From NCBI GenBank assembly GCA_963834965.1, contig CAWIEI010000023.1, positions 155,970-219,969 on the forward strand: a stretch of 64,000 bases of DNA, read 5' to 3'. A program made the position numbers and the translations under genes. The stretch comes from Fodinibacter sp963834965 (GTDB lineage Bacteria; Actinomycetota; Actinomycetes; Actinomycetales; Dermatophilaceae). The notes beneath the pieces were generated by a model. That model saw only the letters and a program-made list of their open reading frames with translations, made no database searches and had not been told where the DNA came from. Below are positions 42,384 through 52,089 of this stretch, piece by piece (positions within the stretch are counted from its first letter, which is position 1; every line of letters begins with the position of its first letter).

Positions 42384-43622
42384 ATGGGCTCCGAGACAAC
42401 GGTTCCCACCACCGAGGGCGCCCCGAAGCCACTGGTGGTGCCACTCAACGAACCTGCTGACGGGGTCCCTGTCGTCGTCGAGACCGAGCGCGGGTTGGCC
42501 CGGGCGGCCGCTGCCGTGGCCGCCGGTGAGGGGCCGGTGGCCATCGACGCCGAGCGGGCCTCGGGCTACCGCTACGGGCAGCGCGCCTACCTCGTGCAGG
42601 TGCGTCGTGAGGGCGCGGGCACCTGGCTGATCGACCCGGTCGGCTGCCCCGACCTGAGCCCCCTCGACGAGGCGATCGGTGCAGCCGAGTGGATCCTGCA
42701 CGCGGCCACCCAGGACCTCGCGTGCCTCGCCGAGGTCGGCCTGCGGCCGCGCCAGCTGTTCGACACCGAGCTCGCGGGCCGCATCCTGGGGCTGCCGCGG
42801 GTCGGTCTCGCCGCGGTCGTCGAGCACTACCTCGGGCTCAGCCTGGCGAAGGAGCACTCCGCGGTCGACTGGTCGACCCGGCCGCTGCCCGAGCCGTGGC
42901 TGCGGTACGCCGCGCTCGACGTCGAGGTGCTCAGCGAGCTGCGCAACCTGATGGGCGTCGACCTCGCCGCCCAGGGCAAGTCGGAGTGGGCGCGCCAGGA
43001 GTTCACCTCGCTGCTCACCTGGGCCCCCACCGAGCGGGTCGACCCGTGGCGGCGCACCTCGGGCATGAACACCCTGCGCTCGCGCCGGTCGGTCGCCATC
43101 GTCCGCGAGCTCTGGTACGCCCGTGACGACATCGCCCGCGACCGCGACACCTCGATCGGCCGGGTGCTGCCCGATGCCGCACTCGTCGAGATCGCCAAGG
43201 CGGTGCCGAGCACGCCCGCCGACCTGCCCCGCGGGCACCGGGCCATCGCCCGCTACGGACGCCAGTGGGTCGAGGCGGTGCGCCGGGCGCTCGATATCCC
43301 CGAGGACGACCTGCCGCCGCGCACCCTGCCGTCCGACGGGCCGCCGCCCCCGCGGGTGTGGGCCGAGAAGAACCCGTTGGCTGCCGACCGGCTGGGCGCC
43401 ACCCGGGGCGCACTCACCGCGTTCGCGCAGGAGCACGTCATCCCGGTCGAGAACGTCTGCTCCCCCGACCCCCTGCGCCGGGTCGTGTGGCAGCCGCCCA
43501 CCGACCACGACGAGGCGGCCTTCACCCGGGCGCTGCTCGACCAGGGCTGCCGGCCCTGGCAGGCCGAGGTCGTGGCCCCGATGCTCGAGGCGGCGTTCGA
43601 GCAGTTCCCCGCCCCCGAGTAG
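42384..43622 (+). CDS. Ribonuclease D-like 3'-5' exonuclease
   Basis: A 412-residue DEDD exonuclease. The exonuclease motifs are VAIDAERASG (Exo I, Asp and Glu), HAATQDLACLAE (Exo II) and YAALDVEVLSEL (Exo III with Tyr and Asp), followed by an HRDC helix bundle (ARDDIARDRDTSIGRVL, split) from about residue 225. The two-metal site should trim RNA 3' ends. Family members often serve tRNA 3' processing. ATG directly after the DUF3000 stop. Confidence 0.88.
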   Translation: MGSETTVPTTEGAPKPLVVPLNEPADGVPVVVETERGLARAAAAVAAGEGPVAIDAERASGYRYGQRAYLVQVRREGAGTWLIDPVGCPDLSPLDEAIGAAEWILHAATQDLACLAEVGLRPRQLFDTELAGRILGLPRVGLAAVVEHYLGLSLAKEHSAVDWSTRPLPEPWLRYAALDVEVLSELRNLMGVDLAAQGKSEWARQEFTSLLTWAPTERVDPWRRTSGMNTLRSRRSVAIVRELWYARDDIARDRDTSIGRVLPDAALVEIAKAVPSTPADLPRGHRAIARYGRQWVEAVRRALDIPEDDLPPRTLPSDGPPPPRVWAEKNPLAADRLGATRGALTAFAQEHVIPVENVCSPDPLRRVVWQPPTDHDEAAFTRALLDQGCRPWQAEVVAPMLEAAFEQFPAPE

Positions 43623-43680
43623 CTCTCCCGCCCGAGTAATTCCCCCGGCCGGCGCGCGCAGGGTCGGGCAGACTGACGCG

Positions 43681-45078
43681 GTGCTCCTGACCATCTCGAC
43701 GACCCACCAGCCGGCGACCGACCTGGGGTACCTGCTGCACAAGCACCCCGACCGGGTGCAGCCGTTCCAGCAGTCCTTCGGCGTCGCGACCGTCTTCTAC
43801 CCGGAGGCGACCGCGGAGCGCTGCACCGTCGCGCTGCTGCTCGAGGTCGACCCGGTGCGGCTGGCCCGCTCACGGGCCAGGGGCCTGCCCGACTTCAGCC
43901 TGGGCCAGTACGTCAACGACCGGTCGTACGCGGCATCCTCGCTGCTCGCGGTGGCGCTGGCAGACGTGTTCAGCACCGCGCGCAGCGGACGCTGCGCCTC
44001 TCGCCAGGACCTCGCGGAGTCGGCGATCCCGCTCGAGGTCACCGTGCCGGTTCTGCCCTGCCGTGGTGGGGCGGCGGTCGCGCACCGGCTGTTCGAGCCG
44101 CTGGGCTGGACCGTCGTCGCGGAGCCGATCGCCCTCGACGAGGCCTTCCCCGACTGGGGCGACTCGCGGTACGTGCGGCTGACGCTGCGTGGCACCCGGC
44201 GCCTGGCCGACGCCTTGAGCCAGCTGCACGTGCTGATCCCGGTGCTCGACGAGTCCAAGCACTACTGGCAGGGCCCGGAGGAGGTCGAGAAGCTGCTGCG
44301 CTCGGGTGAGGGCTGGCTCGCGAGCCACCCCGAGCACGAGCTCATCGCCCGGCGCTACCTGGGTCGCAGCGGCCTCGCGGGGGTCGCGCTGGCCCGCCTG
44401 GCCGAGCTGGGCGACGACCTCGAGACCTCGGTCGAGCCCGCCGCGGACGAGGACGCGCGGCTGCCCCGCGACGAGCGGGTGCCACTCAACCATCAGCGGC
44501 ACGAGGCCGTGCACGGCGTGCTGCTGGAGCTCGGCGCGTCCTCGGTCATCGACCTGGGGTGCGGCTCCGGCCAGTTCCTCGAGCGCCTGCTGCAGACCCC
44601 CGGCCTGCGCCGGGTCGCGGGCAGCGACGTCTCGACCCGTTCGCTGCAGCAGGCCGCGCGCCGGTTGCACCTTGACCGGCTGAGCGAGCGGCAGGGCGAG
44701 CGCATCGAGCTGTTCCAGGGGGCGCTGACCTACGAGGACGACCGGTACGCCGGGTACGACGCCGCCGTGCTGATGGAGGTCGTCGAGCACGTCGACCCCT
44801 CGCGGGTGGCCGCGCTGGAACGGGTGGTGTTCGGGGCGGCCCGCCCGCGCGCCGTCGTGGTGACCACGCCGAACCGCGAGTACAACGTGCACTACGCCGG
44901 CCTGTCGGGCCCCCGCCACCCCGACCACCGGTTCGAGTGGGACCGGGCCGAGTTCGCCGCCTGGAGCTCGCGCGTGGCGGCCACCTACGGGTACGCGGTC
45001 GAGCAGCGCGGCATCGGCGATGCGGACGAGGTCACCGGCTCCCCCACGCAGCTGGCGGTGTTCACCCGTGCTGCCTGA
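43681..45078 (+). CDS. hen1: Hen1 RNA 3'-terminal 2'-O-methyltransferase
   Basis: A 465-residue bacterial Hen1. The N-terminal domain (about 1-240, opening MLLTISTTHQPATDLGYLLHK) is the region specific to bacterial Hen1 and contacts Pnkp. The methyltransferase domain has the SAM motif IDLGCGSGQFLE (about residue 291), the metal-binding EVVEHVDP (about 366) and TPNREYNVHY. It methylates the 3'-terminal ribose before ligation so that the repaired RNA resists re-cleavage. GTG at 43681 follows a 58-base gap after the RNase D gene. Its last 11 bases overlap pnkp. Confidence 0.92.
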   Translation: MLLTISTTHQPATDLGYLLHKHPDRVQPFQQSFGVATVFYPEATAERCTVALLLEVDPVRLARSRARGLPDFSLGQYVNDRSYAASSLLAVALADVFSTARSGRCASRQDLAESAIPLEVTVPVLPCRGGAAVAHRLFEPLGWTVVAEPIALDEAFPDWGDSRYVRLTLRGTRRLADALSQLHVLIPVLDESKHYWQGPEEVEKLLRSGEGWLASHPEHELIARRYLGRSGLAGVALARLAELGDDLETSVEPAADEDARLPRDERVPLNHQRHEAVHGVLLELGASSVIDLGCGSGQFLERLLQTPGLRRVAGSDVSTRSLQQAARRLHLDRLSERQGERIELFQGALTYEDDRYAGYDAAVLMEVVEHVDPSRVAALERVVFGAARPRAVVVTTPNREYNVHYAGLSGPRHPDHRFEWDRAEFAAWSSRVAATYGYAVEQRGIGDADEVTGSPTQLAVFTRAA

Positions 45079-47590
45079 CGACGACGGCCGGCTCCGGTTG
45101 AGGCTCCCCGCGCGGGGGCTCGTGGTGCTCGTCGGCGTCTCCGGAAGTGGGAAGTCCACCTTCGCGCGCGAGCACTTCGCACCCACCGAGGTCATCTCGA
45201 GCGACTTCTGCCGCGGCCTGGTCGCCGACGACGAGAACGACCAGTCGGCCACGCCCGACGCCTTCGACGTGCTGCACTACCTGGTCGGCACCCGGTTGCG
45301 TCGTGGCCGGCTGACCGTCGTGGACGCCACCAACGTCCAGCCGAAGGCCCGCGCCTCGCTGGTGGCCCTGGCCCGCAGCCATGACGCGCTCGTCGACGCC
45401 GTCGTGCTCGACGTGCCCGAGTCGGTGGCGGTCGAGCGCAACGCGGCCCGCGCCGACCGCGACTTCGGCAGCCACGTGGTCCGGCGCCAGCACCGTGACC
45501 TGAAGCGGTCGCTGGGGCGGCTGCGCAAGGAGGGCTTCCGGCGCGTGCACGTGTTGACGGATGCCGAGGAGCTGGCCTCCGTCGAGATCGTGCGGGAACG
45601 ACCGTGGAACGACCGCACCGAGCTGCGCGGTCCCTTCGACCTCATCGGTGACGTGCACGGCTGCGCCGCGGAGCTGCGCACCCTGATCACCCGGCTGGGC
45701 TGGCAGGTCAGGTACGACGACGGGGTGGCCGTCGGCGCGACGCACCCCGAGGGCCGCACTGCCGTGTTCGTCGGCGACCTGGTCGACCGGGGGCCCGACA
45801 CCCCGGGGGTCCTGCGCCTCGTGATGGGCATGGTGGCCGACGGCACCGCCCTGTGCGTCTGCGGCAACCACGAGGCGAAGCTGGTGCGCGCGCTGCGCGG
45901 GTCGGCGGTCACCGTGTCGCACGGCCTGGCCGAGTCACTGGCCCAGCTGGCCCACGAGTCCGACGACTTCCGGGCCCGGGCGCTGTCCTTCATGGACGGG
46001 CTCGTCGCGCACTACGTGCTCGACGACGGCCGCCTGGTCGTGGCGCACGCCGGGCTGAAGGAGGCCTACCACGGCCGCACCTCCGGCCGGGTGCGCGCCT
46101 TCGCCCTCTACGGCGACACCACCGGAGAGACCGACGAGTTCGGGCTGCCGGTGCGTTACCCGTGGGCGGAGGACTACCGGGGTGACGCGACCGTGGTCTA
46201 CGGGCACACCCCGGTGCCCACGGCGCAGTGGGTGAACAACACGATCTGCCTGGACACCGGTGTGGTGTTCGGCGGATCGCTCACCGCACTGCGCTACCCG
46301 GAACGCGACATCGTCTCGGTGCCCGCGGAGCAGCAGTGGTATGAGCCGGTGCGGCCGCTCGCGCCCGCGACGGCCGACCGGGAGGCGTCGGTGCTGCGGA
46401 TCGAGGACGTCACCGGCACCCGGTGGCTCGACAGCGCTCACGCCGGCCGGGTGAAGGTGCCCGAGGAGAACGCGGCGGCAGCGCTCGAGCTGATGAGCCG
46501 TTTCGCCGTCGACCCGCGCTGGCTGGTCTACCTGCCGCCGACCATGTCGCCCGCGACGGCGTCGACCCGCGAGGGCTATCTCGAGCACCCCGAGCAGGCG
46601 TTCGAGGAGTACGCGAAGTGGGGTGTCACCCGGGTCGTGTGCGAGGAGAAGCACATGGGCTCACGTGCGATCGCGGTGCTCACCCGGGATGCCGGGGTGG
46701 CCGAGCGCCGCTTCGGGGTGGCCGACGGGAGCACGGGGGTGGTCTACACCCGCACCGGTCGCCCCTTCTTCAGCGACACAGGCGCTCTCGTGGACCGGCT
46801 CCGGCCCGCCGTGGAACCACTCCTCGACTCCCTCGACACCGACTGGGTCGCGCTCGACTGCGAGCTGCTGCCGTGGTCGGCCAAGGCCCTGGAGCTGATC
46901 AGGTCGCAGTACGCGTCGGTCGGTGCCGCTGCCCGGCACGTGCTGCCCGAGGCGCTGTCGGTGCTGGAGGCGGCATCCGGGCGCGGGCTCGACGTCGCGG
47001 ACCTGACCCGGCGCACCGCTGCGCGGCGGGACAACGCCGCCGCGTTCCGCGACGCCTACGCGGTGTACTGCCACCCGACCCAGGGTCTCGACGGCGTGAC
47101 GCTGGCGCCGTTCCAGGTGCTGGCCGTCGAAGGTCGCGCCCCGGCCATCACCGAGTCGCACGCCTGGCACCTCGACGAGCTGGCCCGCCTCGAGAGCGAG
47201 CTGGTCACGCCCACCCGGCACCGGTTCGTCGACCTCGCCTCGGCCACCGAGCGCGACGACGCCACCGCGTGGTGGTCCGAGCTCACGACCGCCGGCGGGG
47301 AGGGCATGGTCGTCAAGCCCGCGCTGGTGCCGCCCGGTCGGGTGCAACCGGGTCTGAAGGTGCGCGGCCCCGAGTACCTGCGCATCGTCTACGGCCCCGA
47401 CTACCCTGACTCGCTCGACCTGCTGCGCCAGCGGCAGCTGGGCACCAAGCGCCGGCTCGCCCTGCGCGAGCACGGCCTCGGGCTGGACGCCCTGGCCGCC
47501 TTCGTCGCCGGCGAACCCCTGTGGCGCGTGCACCAGGCCGTCTTTGCGGTACTGGCCCTGGAGTCCGAACCGGTGGACCCCAGGCTCTGA
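45068..47590 (+). CDS. pnkp: Polynucleotide kinase-phosphatase-ligase (bacterial Pnkp)
   Basis: An 840-residue three-domain RNA-repair enzyme. The kinase P-loop is GVSGSGKST (23-31). The central metallophosphatase has GDVHGC (about 195), GDLVDRGP and GNHE. The C-terminal ligase-like adenylyltransferase has its lysine in EEKHMGSR (about 525). Family knowledge: Pnkp cures broken RNA ends (2',3'-cyclic phosphate removal, 5' phosphorylation) and ligates them with Hen1. GTG at 45068 overlaps hen1 by 11 bases, so the partners are co-translated. Target is probably tRNA cut by a toxin nuclease. Confidence 0.93.
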   Translation: MLPDDDGRLRLRLPARGLVVLVGVSGSGKSTFAREHFAPTEVISSDFCRGLVADDENDQSATPDAFDVLHYLVGTRLRRGRLTVVDATNVQPKARASLVALARSHDALVDAVVLDVPESVAVERNAARADRDFGSHVVRRQHRDLKRSLGRLRKEGFRRVHVLTDAEELASVEIVRERPWNDRTELRGPFDLIGDVHGCAAELRTLITRLGWQVRYDDGVAVGATHPEGRTAVFVGDLVDRGPDTPGVLRLVMGMVADGTALCVCGNHEAKLVRALRGSAVTVSHGLAESLAQLAHESDDFRARALSFMDGLVAHYVLDDGRLVVAHAGLKEAYHGRTSGRVRAFALYGDTTGETDEFGLPVRYPWAEDYRGDATVVYGHTPVPTAQWVNNTICLDTGVVFGGSLTALRYPERDIVSVPAEQQWYEPVRPLAPATADREASVLRIEDVTGTRWLDSAHAGRVKVPEENAAAALELMSRFAVDPRWLVYLPPTMSPATASTREGYLEHPEQAFEEYAKWGVTRVVCEEKHMGSRAIAVLTRDAGVAERRFGVADGSTGVVYTRTGRPFFSDTGALVDRLRPAVEPLLDSLDTDWVALDCELLPWSAKALELIRSQYASVGAAARHVLPEALSVLEAASGRGLDVADLTRRTAARRDNAAAFRDAYAVYCHPTQGLDGVTLAPFQVLAVEGRAPAITESHAWHLDELARLESELVTPTRHRFVDLASATERDDATAWWSELTTAGGEGMVVKPALVPPGRVQPGLKVRGPEYLRIVYGPDYPDSLDLLRQRQLGTKRRLALREHGLGLDALAAFVAGEPLWRVHQAVFAVLALESEPVDPRL

Positions 47591-47671
47591 CCCGGGCCGT
47601 TAGCATCGACACGGCCAGAGCCACGAGTGCCCCGCCGGCCTCACGGCAAGCAACCACACCGAAGGAGCCGC

Positions 47672-48325
47672 ATGTCGAGCATCGCCATCATCGGGGGCCA
47701 CGGGAAGGTCGCCCTCCACCTGGCCCGGATCCTCACCGGAGGCTCTCACTCGGTCAGCTCCTTGATCCGCGACCCGCAGCAGCGCGCGGACATCACGGCC
47801 GTCGGTGCCACGCCGGTGATCGCTGATGTCGAGAACGTGACGTCCGAGCAGCTCGCCGAGCTGCTCGCGGGGCACGACGCCGTGGTGTGGTCGGCGGGTG
47901 CGGGTGGCGGCGACACCGCGCGCACCTATGCCGTGGATCGTGATGCCGCGATCCGCTCCATGGACGCGGCGAAGCAGGCCGGCGTCTCCCGTTACGTGAT
48001 GGTCTCCTTCAAGGGATCGCGACCCGACCACGGAGTGTCACCGGACGAGGGGATGTTCGCCTACTACGAGGCGAAGGCCGCTGCCGACGAGTACCTGCGC
48101 GGGACTGACCTGTCCTGGACGATCCTCGGTCCCAGCACCCTCACCCAGGCGGCGGCATCCGGTCGGATCGACGTCGGTGCCGACCTCCCGCCGGGTGAGG
48201 TCTCGCGCGAGAACGTCGCCCGGGTCATCGCGGCCGTTCTGGCCAACCCCGCCACCATCGGCCGGTTTCTCGAGTTCAACGACGGGCAGACTCCCATCGA
48301 GGAAGCCGTCGACGCGGTCGCCTGA
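47672..48325 (+). CDS. NAD(P)-binding atypical SDR protein
   Basis: A 217-residue protein with the Rossmann opening IAIIGGHGKVALHLAR (4-19) and the atypical-SDR segments VVWSAGAGGGDTA and YYEAKAAADEYLRGTDLSWTILGP (split). The YxxxK pair is present as YEAKA. It matches the NAD(P)H-binding SDR_a5-like group, which includes reductases and NADPH sensors. No substrate can be assigned. ATG at 47672 with AAGGAG six bases upstream. Confidence 0.82.
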   Translation: MSSIAIIGGHGKVALHLARILTGGSHSVSSLIRDPQQRADITAVGATPVIADVENVTSEQLAELLAGHDAVVWSAGAGGGDTARTYAVDRDAAIRSMDAAKQAGVSRYVMVSFKGSRPDHGVSPDEGMFAYYEAKAAADEYLRGTDLSWTILGPSTLTQAAASGRIDVGADLPPGEVSRENVARVIAAVLANPATIGRFLEFNDGQTPIEEAVDAVA

Positions 48326-48649
48326 GGCGTACCACGAGTCGATCGGTGACCGCCTCACACCGGGACGGCTGCCGCGTGGACGACTCGTGAGGTGATGAGC
48401 TCCGAGCCCGGTTCCCGCCGTCGGAGAACAACCGCTCATCCTCGACCACGAGCAGCCGCAGCTCGGCATCGTCGGCGGTGACGGTGAGCCGTCCGGTCCA
48501 CGTCGCCGCCGGCAGCACGCTGTCCTCGGTGCCGGCGTGACGCCTTTCACCCCTCCCGCCCTAGGGCACTAAGCGTCCGCTTAGTACGGTGGACCCTCAG
48601 GCCCGGGGAACTGGGCCCCATCCCACCCCACCCACCCGGGAGGCCCTTC
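48326..48649. other. Gene-free stretch with a possible remnant and the fadA operator
   Basis: No complete gene is visible. On the minus strand about 48392-48510 reads WTGRLTVTADDAELRLLVV and more, with coding-like composition but no credible start or stop context; I do not recognise the family and treat it as a possible remnant. The 3' end carries the fadA operator at 48568-48585. Confidence 0.4.
48568..48585. promoter_or_regulatory. Perfect palindromic operator upstream of fadA
   Basis: ACTAAGCG-TC-CGCTTAGT, an 18-base perfect palindrome 64 bases upstream of the fadA GTG. The form is typical of TetR-family operators for fatty-acid and acyl-CoA genes in actinobacteria. No TetR gene is in the window. 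Confidence 0.7.
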
Positions 48650-49861
48650 GTGCCACGCGAGCTCCAGGAGGTCGTCTTCGTCGACGGCGTCCGCACCCCG
48701 TTCGGCAAGGCCGGCGAGAAGGGCATGTACGCCCAGACCCGCGCCGACGACCTCGTCATCAAGTGCATCCGCGAGCTGCTGCGGCGACACCCCGAGCTGC
48801 CCAAGGACCGGGTCGAGGAGGTGGCCATCGCCGCGACGACCCAGATCGGCGACCAGGGCCTGACCCTCGGCCGCCTCGCCGCGCTGCTCTCCGGGCTGCC
48901 GAACACCACGCCTGGCTACTCCATCGACCGGATGTGCGCGGGCGCGATGACCGCCGTCACGAACATCGCGTCGTCGATCGGCGTCGGCGCGATCGACGTC
49001 GCCGTCGCCGGCGGCGTCGAGCACATGGGCCGCCACCCCATGGGTGAGGGCATCGACCCCAACCCGCGGATCATCTCCGAGCGGGTCGTCGACGAGTCGG
49101 CCCTGGTGATGGGCAAGACCGCCGAGAACCTTCACGACCGCTTCCCGCACCTGACCAAGGCCCGCTGCGACGCGTACGCGGTCAACAGCCAGCGAAAGCT
49201 CGCCGCCGCCTACGAGGCCGGCCTGGTGCAGCGCGACCTGGTGCCCGTGGCCACCCGGCACGTCGAGAAGGGATGGGGGCTGGCGACCGCCGACGAGCCG
49301 CCGCGCCCCGGCACCACGCTCGAAGAGCTCGGCGCCCTCAAGACGCCGTTCCGAGCCCACGGCAACGTGACCGCCGGCAACGCCGCCGGGCTCAACGACG
49401 GCGCGACCGCCTGCATCCTGGCCTCGGCGACGGCCGCCGAGGAGCTCGGCCTGCCGGTGCGCATGCGCCTGGTGTCCTATGCGTTCGTGGGCGTCGAGCC
49501 CGAGGTCATGGGCATCGGCCCGGTGCCCGCCACCGAGAAGGCCCTGCGCAAGGCCGGTCTCACCATCGGGGACATCGGCCTGTTCGAGCTCAACGAGGCG
49601 TTCGCCGTGCAGGTCATCGCCTTCCTCGACCACTTCGGCATCGCCGACGACGACGAGCGGGTCAACCCCTGGGGCGGCGCCATCGCCACGGGGCACCCGC
49701 TCGCGTCGTCCGGCGTGCGCCTGATGAGCCAGCTCGCCCGCCACTTCGAGGAGCACCCCGAGGTGCGCTACGGCCTGACCGCGATGTGCATCGGCATCGG
49801 CATGGGCGGCTGCGTCATCTGGGAGAACCCGCACCACGCCGACTACGGCCAGGAGGCCTGA
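48650..49861 (+). CDS. fadA: Acetyl-CoA C-acyltransferase (thiolase)
   Basis: A 403-residue thiolase. The acylation Cys is in DRMCAGAMTAV (about Cys94), the His in NEAFAVQVI (about residue 321), and the second Cys/Gly motif is CIGIGMGGCVIW at the C terminus. It cleaves 3-ketoacyl-CoA in the last beta-oxidation step. GTG at 48650 with GGGAGG upstream. The next gene, fadB, starts three bases after its stop, so the pair makes the multienzyme complex. Confidence 0.92.
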   Translation: MPRELQEVVFVDGVRTPFGKAGEKGMYAQTRADDLVIKCIRELLRRHPELPKDRVEEVAIAATTQIGDQGLTLGRLAALLSGLPNTTPGYSIDRMCAGAMTAVTNIASSIGVGAIDVAVAGGVEHMGRHPMGEGIDPNPRIISERVVDESALVMGKTAENLHDRFPHLTKARCDAYAVNSQRKLAAAYEAGLVQRDLVPVATRHVEKGWGLATADEPPRPGTTLEELGALKTPFRAHGNVTAGNAAGLNDGATACILASATAAEELGLPVRMRLVSYAFVGVEPEVMGIGPVPATEKALRKAGLTIGDIGLFELNEAFAVQVIAFLDHFGIADDDERVNPWGGAIATGHPLASSGVRLMSQLARHFEEHPEVRYGLTAMCIGIGMGGCVIWENPHHADYGQEA

Positions 49862-49864
49862 GCC

Positions 49865-51994
49865 ATGACGACGACCACCAACACCCCGGTCACCGCACCC
49901 GGCCTGCCCGAGGAGGTCGTGACGCGCACCCCGGTGCAGGACGTCGCGCTCCCCGGCGGCGCCGGCATCCTCGCGCTGGTCACTCTCGACAACGGGCACG
50001 ACCACACCCGCCCCAACACCTTCGGCCCGCAGACCATCGCCGGGCTGCAGGCCACCGTCGACGGGCTGCGCGCCCGTGCCGAGGCCGGCGAGATCGCGGC
50101 CGTCGGCATCACCGGCAAGCCGTTCGTCTTCGCAGTGGGCGCCGACCTCTCGGGCGTCCCCTACGTCACCCAGCGCGAGCAGGCCCTGGCGATCGCACGG
50201 GCCGGCCACGCGGCCTTCGCCTCGATCCTGGACCTGCCGGTGCCGACCTTCGCGTTCGTGAACGGTGCGGCCATGGGTGGCGGCGTCGAGATCGCGCTGG
50301 CGTGTGACTACCGCACGGTCTCGTACGGCGTGCCGGCCTTCGCGCTGCCCGAGGCCTTCCTCGGCCTGGTGCCCGGCTGGGGCGGCTGCTTCATGCTGCC
50401 GAACCTGATCGGCGCACCCGACGCCCTCAAGGTGATCATCGAGAACCCGTTGTCGCAGAACCGGATGCTCAAGGCCAAGGAGGTCGCGGCACTGGGCATC
50501 GCCGACGTGCTGCTCGAGCCCGCCGACTTCCTCGAGGACTCGCTGCGCTGGGCCGCCGCCGTGGTCGCCGGTGCCGTCACCGTGCAGCGCCGCGAGGTCG
50601 ACAAGGACGAGCCCGGCTGGGATGCCGCGTGCGACGCCGCCCGCAAGGTCGTGCTCGCCAAGACCGGCGGGCGGGGGCCCGGCGCACTGCGCGCCGTCGA
50701 GCTGGTGCGGGCCGCCCGCACCGCCACCCGCGAGGACGCCTTCGCCGCCGAGGACGAGGCCCTCGGCGACCTGATCATGACCGACGAGCTGCGGGCCGGG
50801 CTCTACGCGTTCGACCTGGTGCAGAAGCGGGCGAAGCGGCCGGCCGGTGCGCCCGACAAGTCCCTCGCCCGGCCGGTCACCAAGGTCGGCATCGTCGGAG
50901 CCGGCCTGATGGCCAGCCAGCTCGCCCTGCTCTTCGCCCGCCGCGTCGGGGTGCCGGTCGTGCTGACCGACCTCGACGAGGAGCGGGTGGCCAAGGGTGT
51001 GGGCTGGGTGCACGGCGAGATCGCCGACCTGCTCGGCAAGCGCCGCGTCTCCCCCGACAAGGCGTCCTTCCTCACCGGCCTGGTCACCGGGTCGACGAGC
51101 AAGGAGGGCTTCGCCGACGCCGACTTCGTCATCGAGGCGGTCTTCGAGGAGATGGCCGTCAAGCAGCAGGTGTTCGCCGAGGTCGAGGCGGTCGTCTCGC
51201 CCGAGTGCGTGCTGGCGACCAACACCTCCTCGCTGTCGATCACCGAGATGGCGAGCAGGCTGCAGCACCCCGAGCGGGTCGTCGGCTTCCACTTCTTCAA
51301 CCCGGTCGCCGTGATGCCGCTGCTCGAGATCATCCCCGGCGAGGCCACCGACGACGCGGCCCTCGCCACCGCGTTCGCCACCGGGCGCACACTCGGCAAG
51401 ACGACCATCCGGGTCAAGGACTCGGCATCCTTCGTCGTCAACCGGCTGCTCGGCCGCTTCATGGGCGAGTTCTCGCGGATCGTCGACGAGGGCACCCCGG
51501 TGGCCACGGCCGACCGGGCCGTCGCCGGCCTGGCCCCGATGCCGCCGTTCGTGTTGCTGGGCCTGGTCGGGCCCGCCATCGCGCTGCACAACAGCGAGAC
51601 GCTGCACCGTGCCTTCGGTGACCGCTACTACGTCTCACCGAGCCTGCGCCGCCTCGTGGAGGCCGGCAAGCGCGGCTACTACGCGATGGTGGACGGCCGT
51701 CCGGTGCCCGACCCGGAGGTGCTGGCGATGGCCGAGCAGCCGGAGCACCCGGTCGAGCTCACCGTCGAGCAGGCGCGTGAGCGCATCCTCGGCGTGCTCG
51801 CCGAGGAGGTCGGGCGAATGCTCTCCGAGGGCGTCGTCGCGGCGCCGATGGACATCGACCTGGCCATGATCACCGGCGCCGGTTTCCAGTTCTGGAACGG
51901 CGGGCTGTGCCCGCTGCTGGACCGCGAGGGTGTCTCCGAGCGCGTGCTCGGCCGCCGCCTGCTGCCCGCCGGCGTGGCCAGCGTCCCGGCCTGA
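49865..51994 (+). CDS. fadB: Enoyl-CoA hydratase/3-hydroxyacyl-CoA dehydrogenase
   Basis: A 709-residue bifunctional enzyme. Residues about 20-220 are the crotonase domain (FVNGAAMGGGVEIALACDY, split; ALPEAFLGLVPGWGG). The NAD-binding motif VGIVGAGLMASQLAL starts at about residue 341, and the dehydrogenase block VVGFHFFNPVAVMPLLEI follows with the catalytic His. The C-terminal helical domains complete the fold. ATG at 49865. It is followed by a long hairpin at 52001-52054. Confidence 0.92.
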   Translation: MTTTTNTPVTAPGLPEEVVTRTPVQDVALPGGAGILALVTLDNGHDHTRPNTFGPQTIAGLQATVDGLRARAEAGEIAAVGITGKPFVFAVGADLSGVPYVTQREQALAIARAGHAAFASILDLPVPTFAFVNGAAMGGGVEIALACDYRTVSYGVPAFALPEAFLGLVPGWGGCFMLPNLIGAPDALKVIIENPLSQNRMLKAKEVAALGIADVLLEPADFLEDSLRWAAAVVAGAVTVQRREVDKDEPGWDAACDAARKVVLAKTGGRGPGALRAVELVRAARTATREDAFAAEDEALGDLIMTDELRAGLYAFDLVQKRAKRPAGAPDKSLARPVTKVGIVGAGLMASQLALLFARRVGVPVVLTDLDEERVAKGVGWVHGEIADLLGKRRVSPDKASFLTGLVTGSTSKEGFADADFVIEAVFEEMAVKQQVFAEVEAVVSPECVLATNTSSLSITEMASRLQHPERVVGFHFFNPVAVMPLLEIIPGEATDDAALATAFATGRTLGKTTIRVKDSASFVVNRLLGRFMGEFSRIVDEGTPVATADRAVAGLAPMPPFVLLGLVGPAIALHNSETLHRAFGDRYYVSPSLRRLVEAGKRGYYAMVDGRPVPDPEVLAMAEQPEHPVELTVEQARERILGVLAEEVGRMLSEGVVAAPMDIDLAMITGAGFQFWNGGLCPLLDREGVSERVLGRRLLPAGVASVPA

Positions 51995-52000
51995 TCGCGG

Positions 52001-52054
52001 CGTGATCGACCCCCCGCCTCCCGGACACCCGCCGAGCGGCGGGGCGTCGATCAC
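52001..52054 (+). terminator. Hairpin downstream of fadB
   Basis: GTGATCGAC (52001-52009) and GTCGATCAC (52046-52054) form a perfect 9-base stem, extended by C-rich and G-rich inner arms. It begins six bases after the fadB stop and ends before the promoter of the next gene. Confidence 0.6.
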
Positions 52055-52058
52055 ACCA

Positions 52059-52089
52059 TATATCTCACAGGTGATATACGGTGGTCGGG
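52059..52089 (+). promoter_or_regulatory. Palindrome over a probable leaderless promoter
   Basis: TATATC (52059-52064) and GATATA (52073-52078) are the outer arms of an AT-rich palindrome in an otherwise very GC-rich region. TATACG at 52075-52080 can act as the -10 element, eight bases before the GTG at 52089, with no Shine-Dalgarno sequence. The palindrome therefore covers the -10 and could be the operator for the XRE domain encoded just downstream. Confidence 0.5.

Noticed and set aside
48038..48550. A 170-codon minus-strand reading opposite the SDR gene
   Set aside because: It is in antisense to a certain gene for most of its length.
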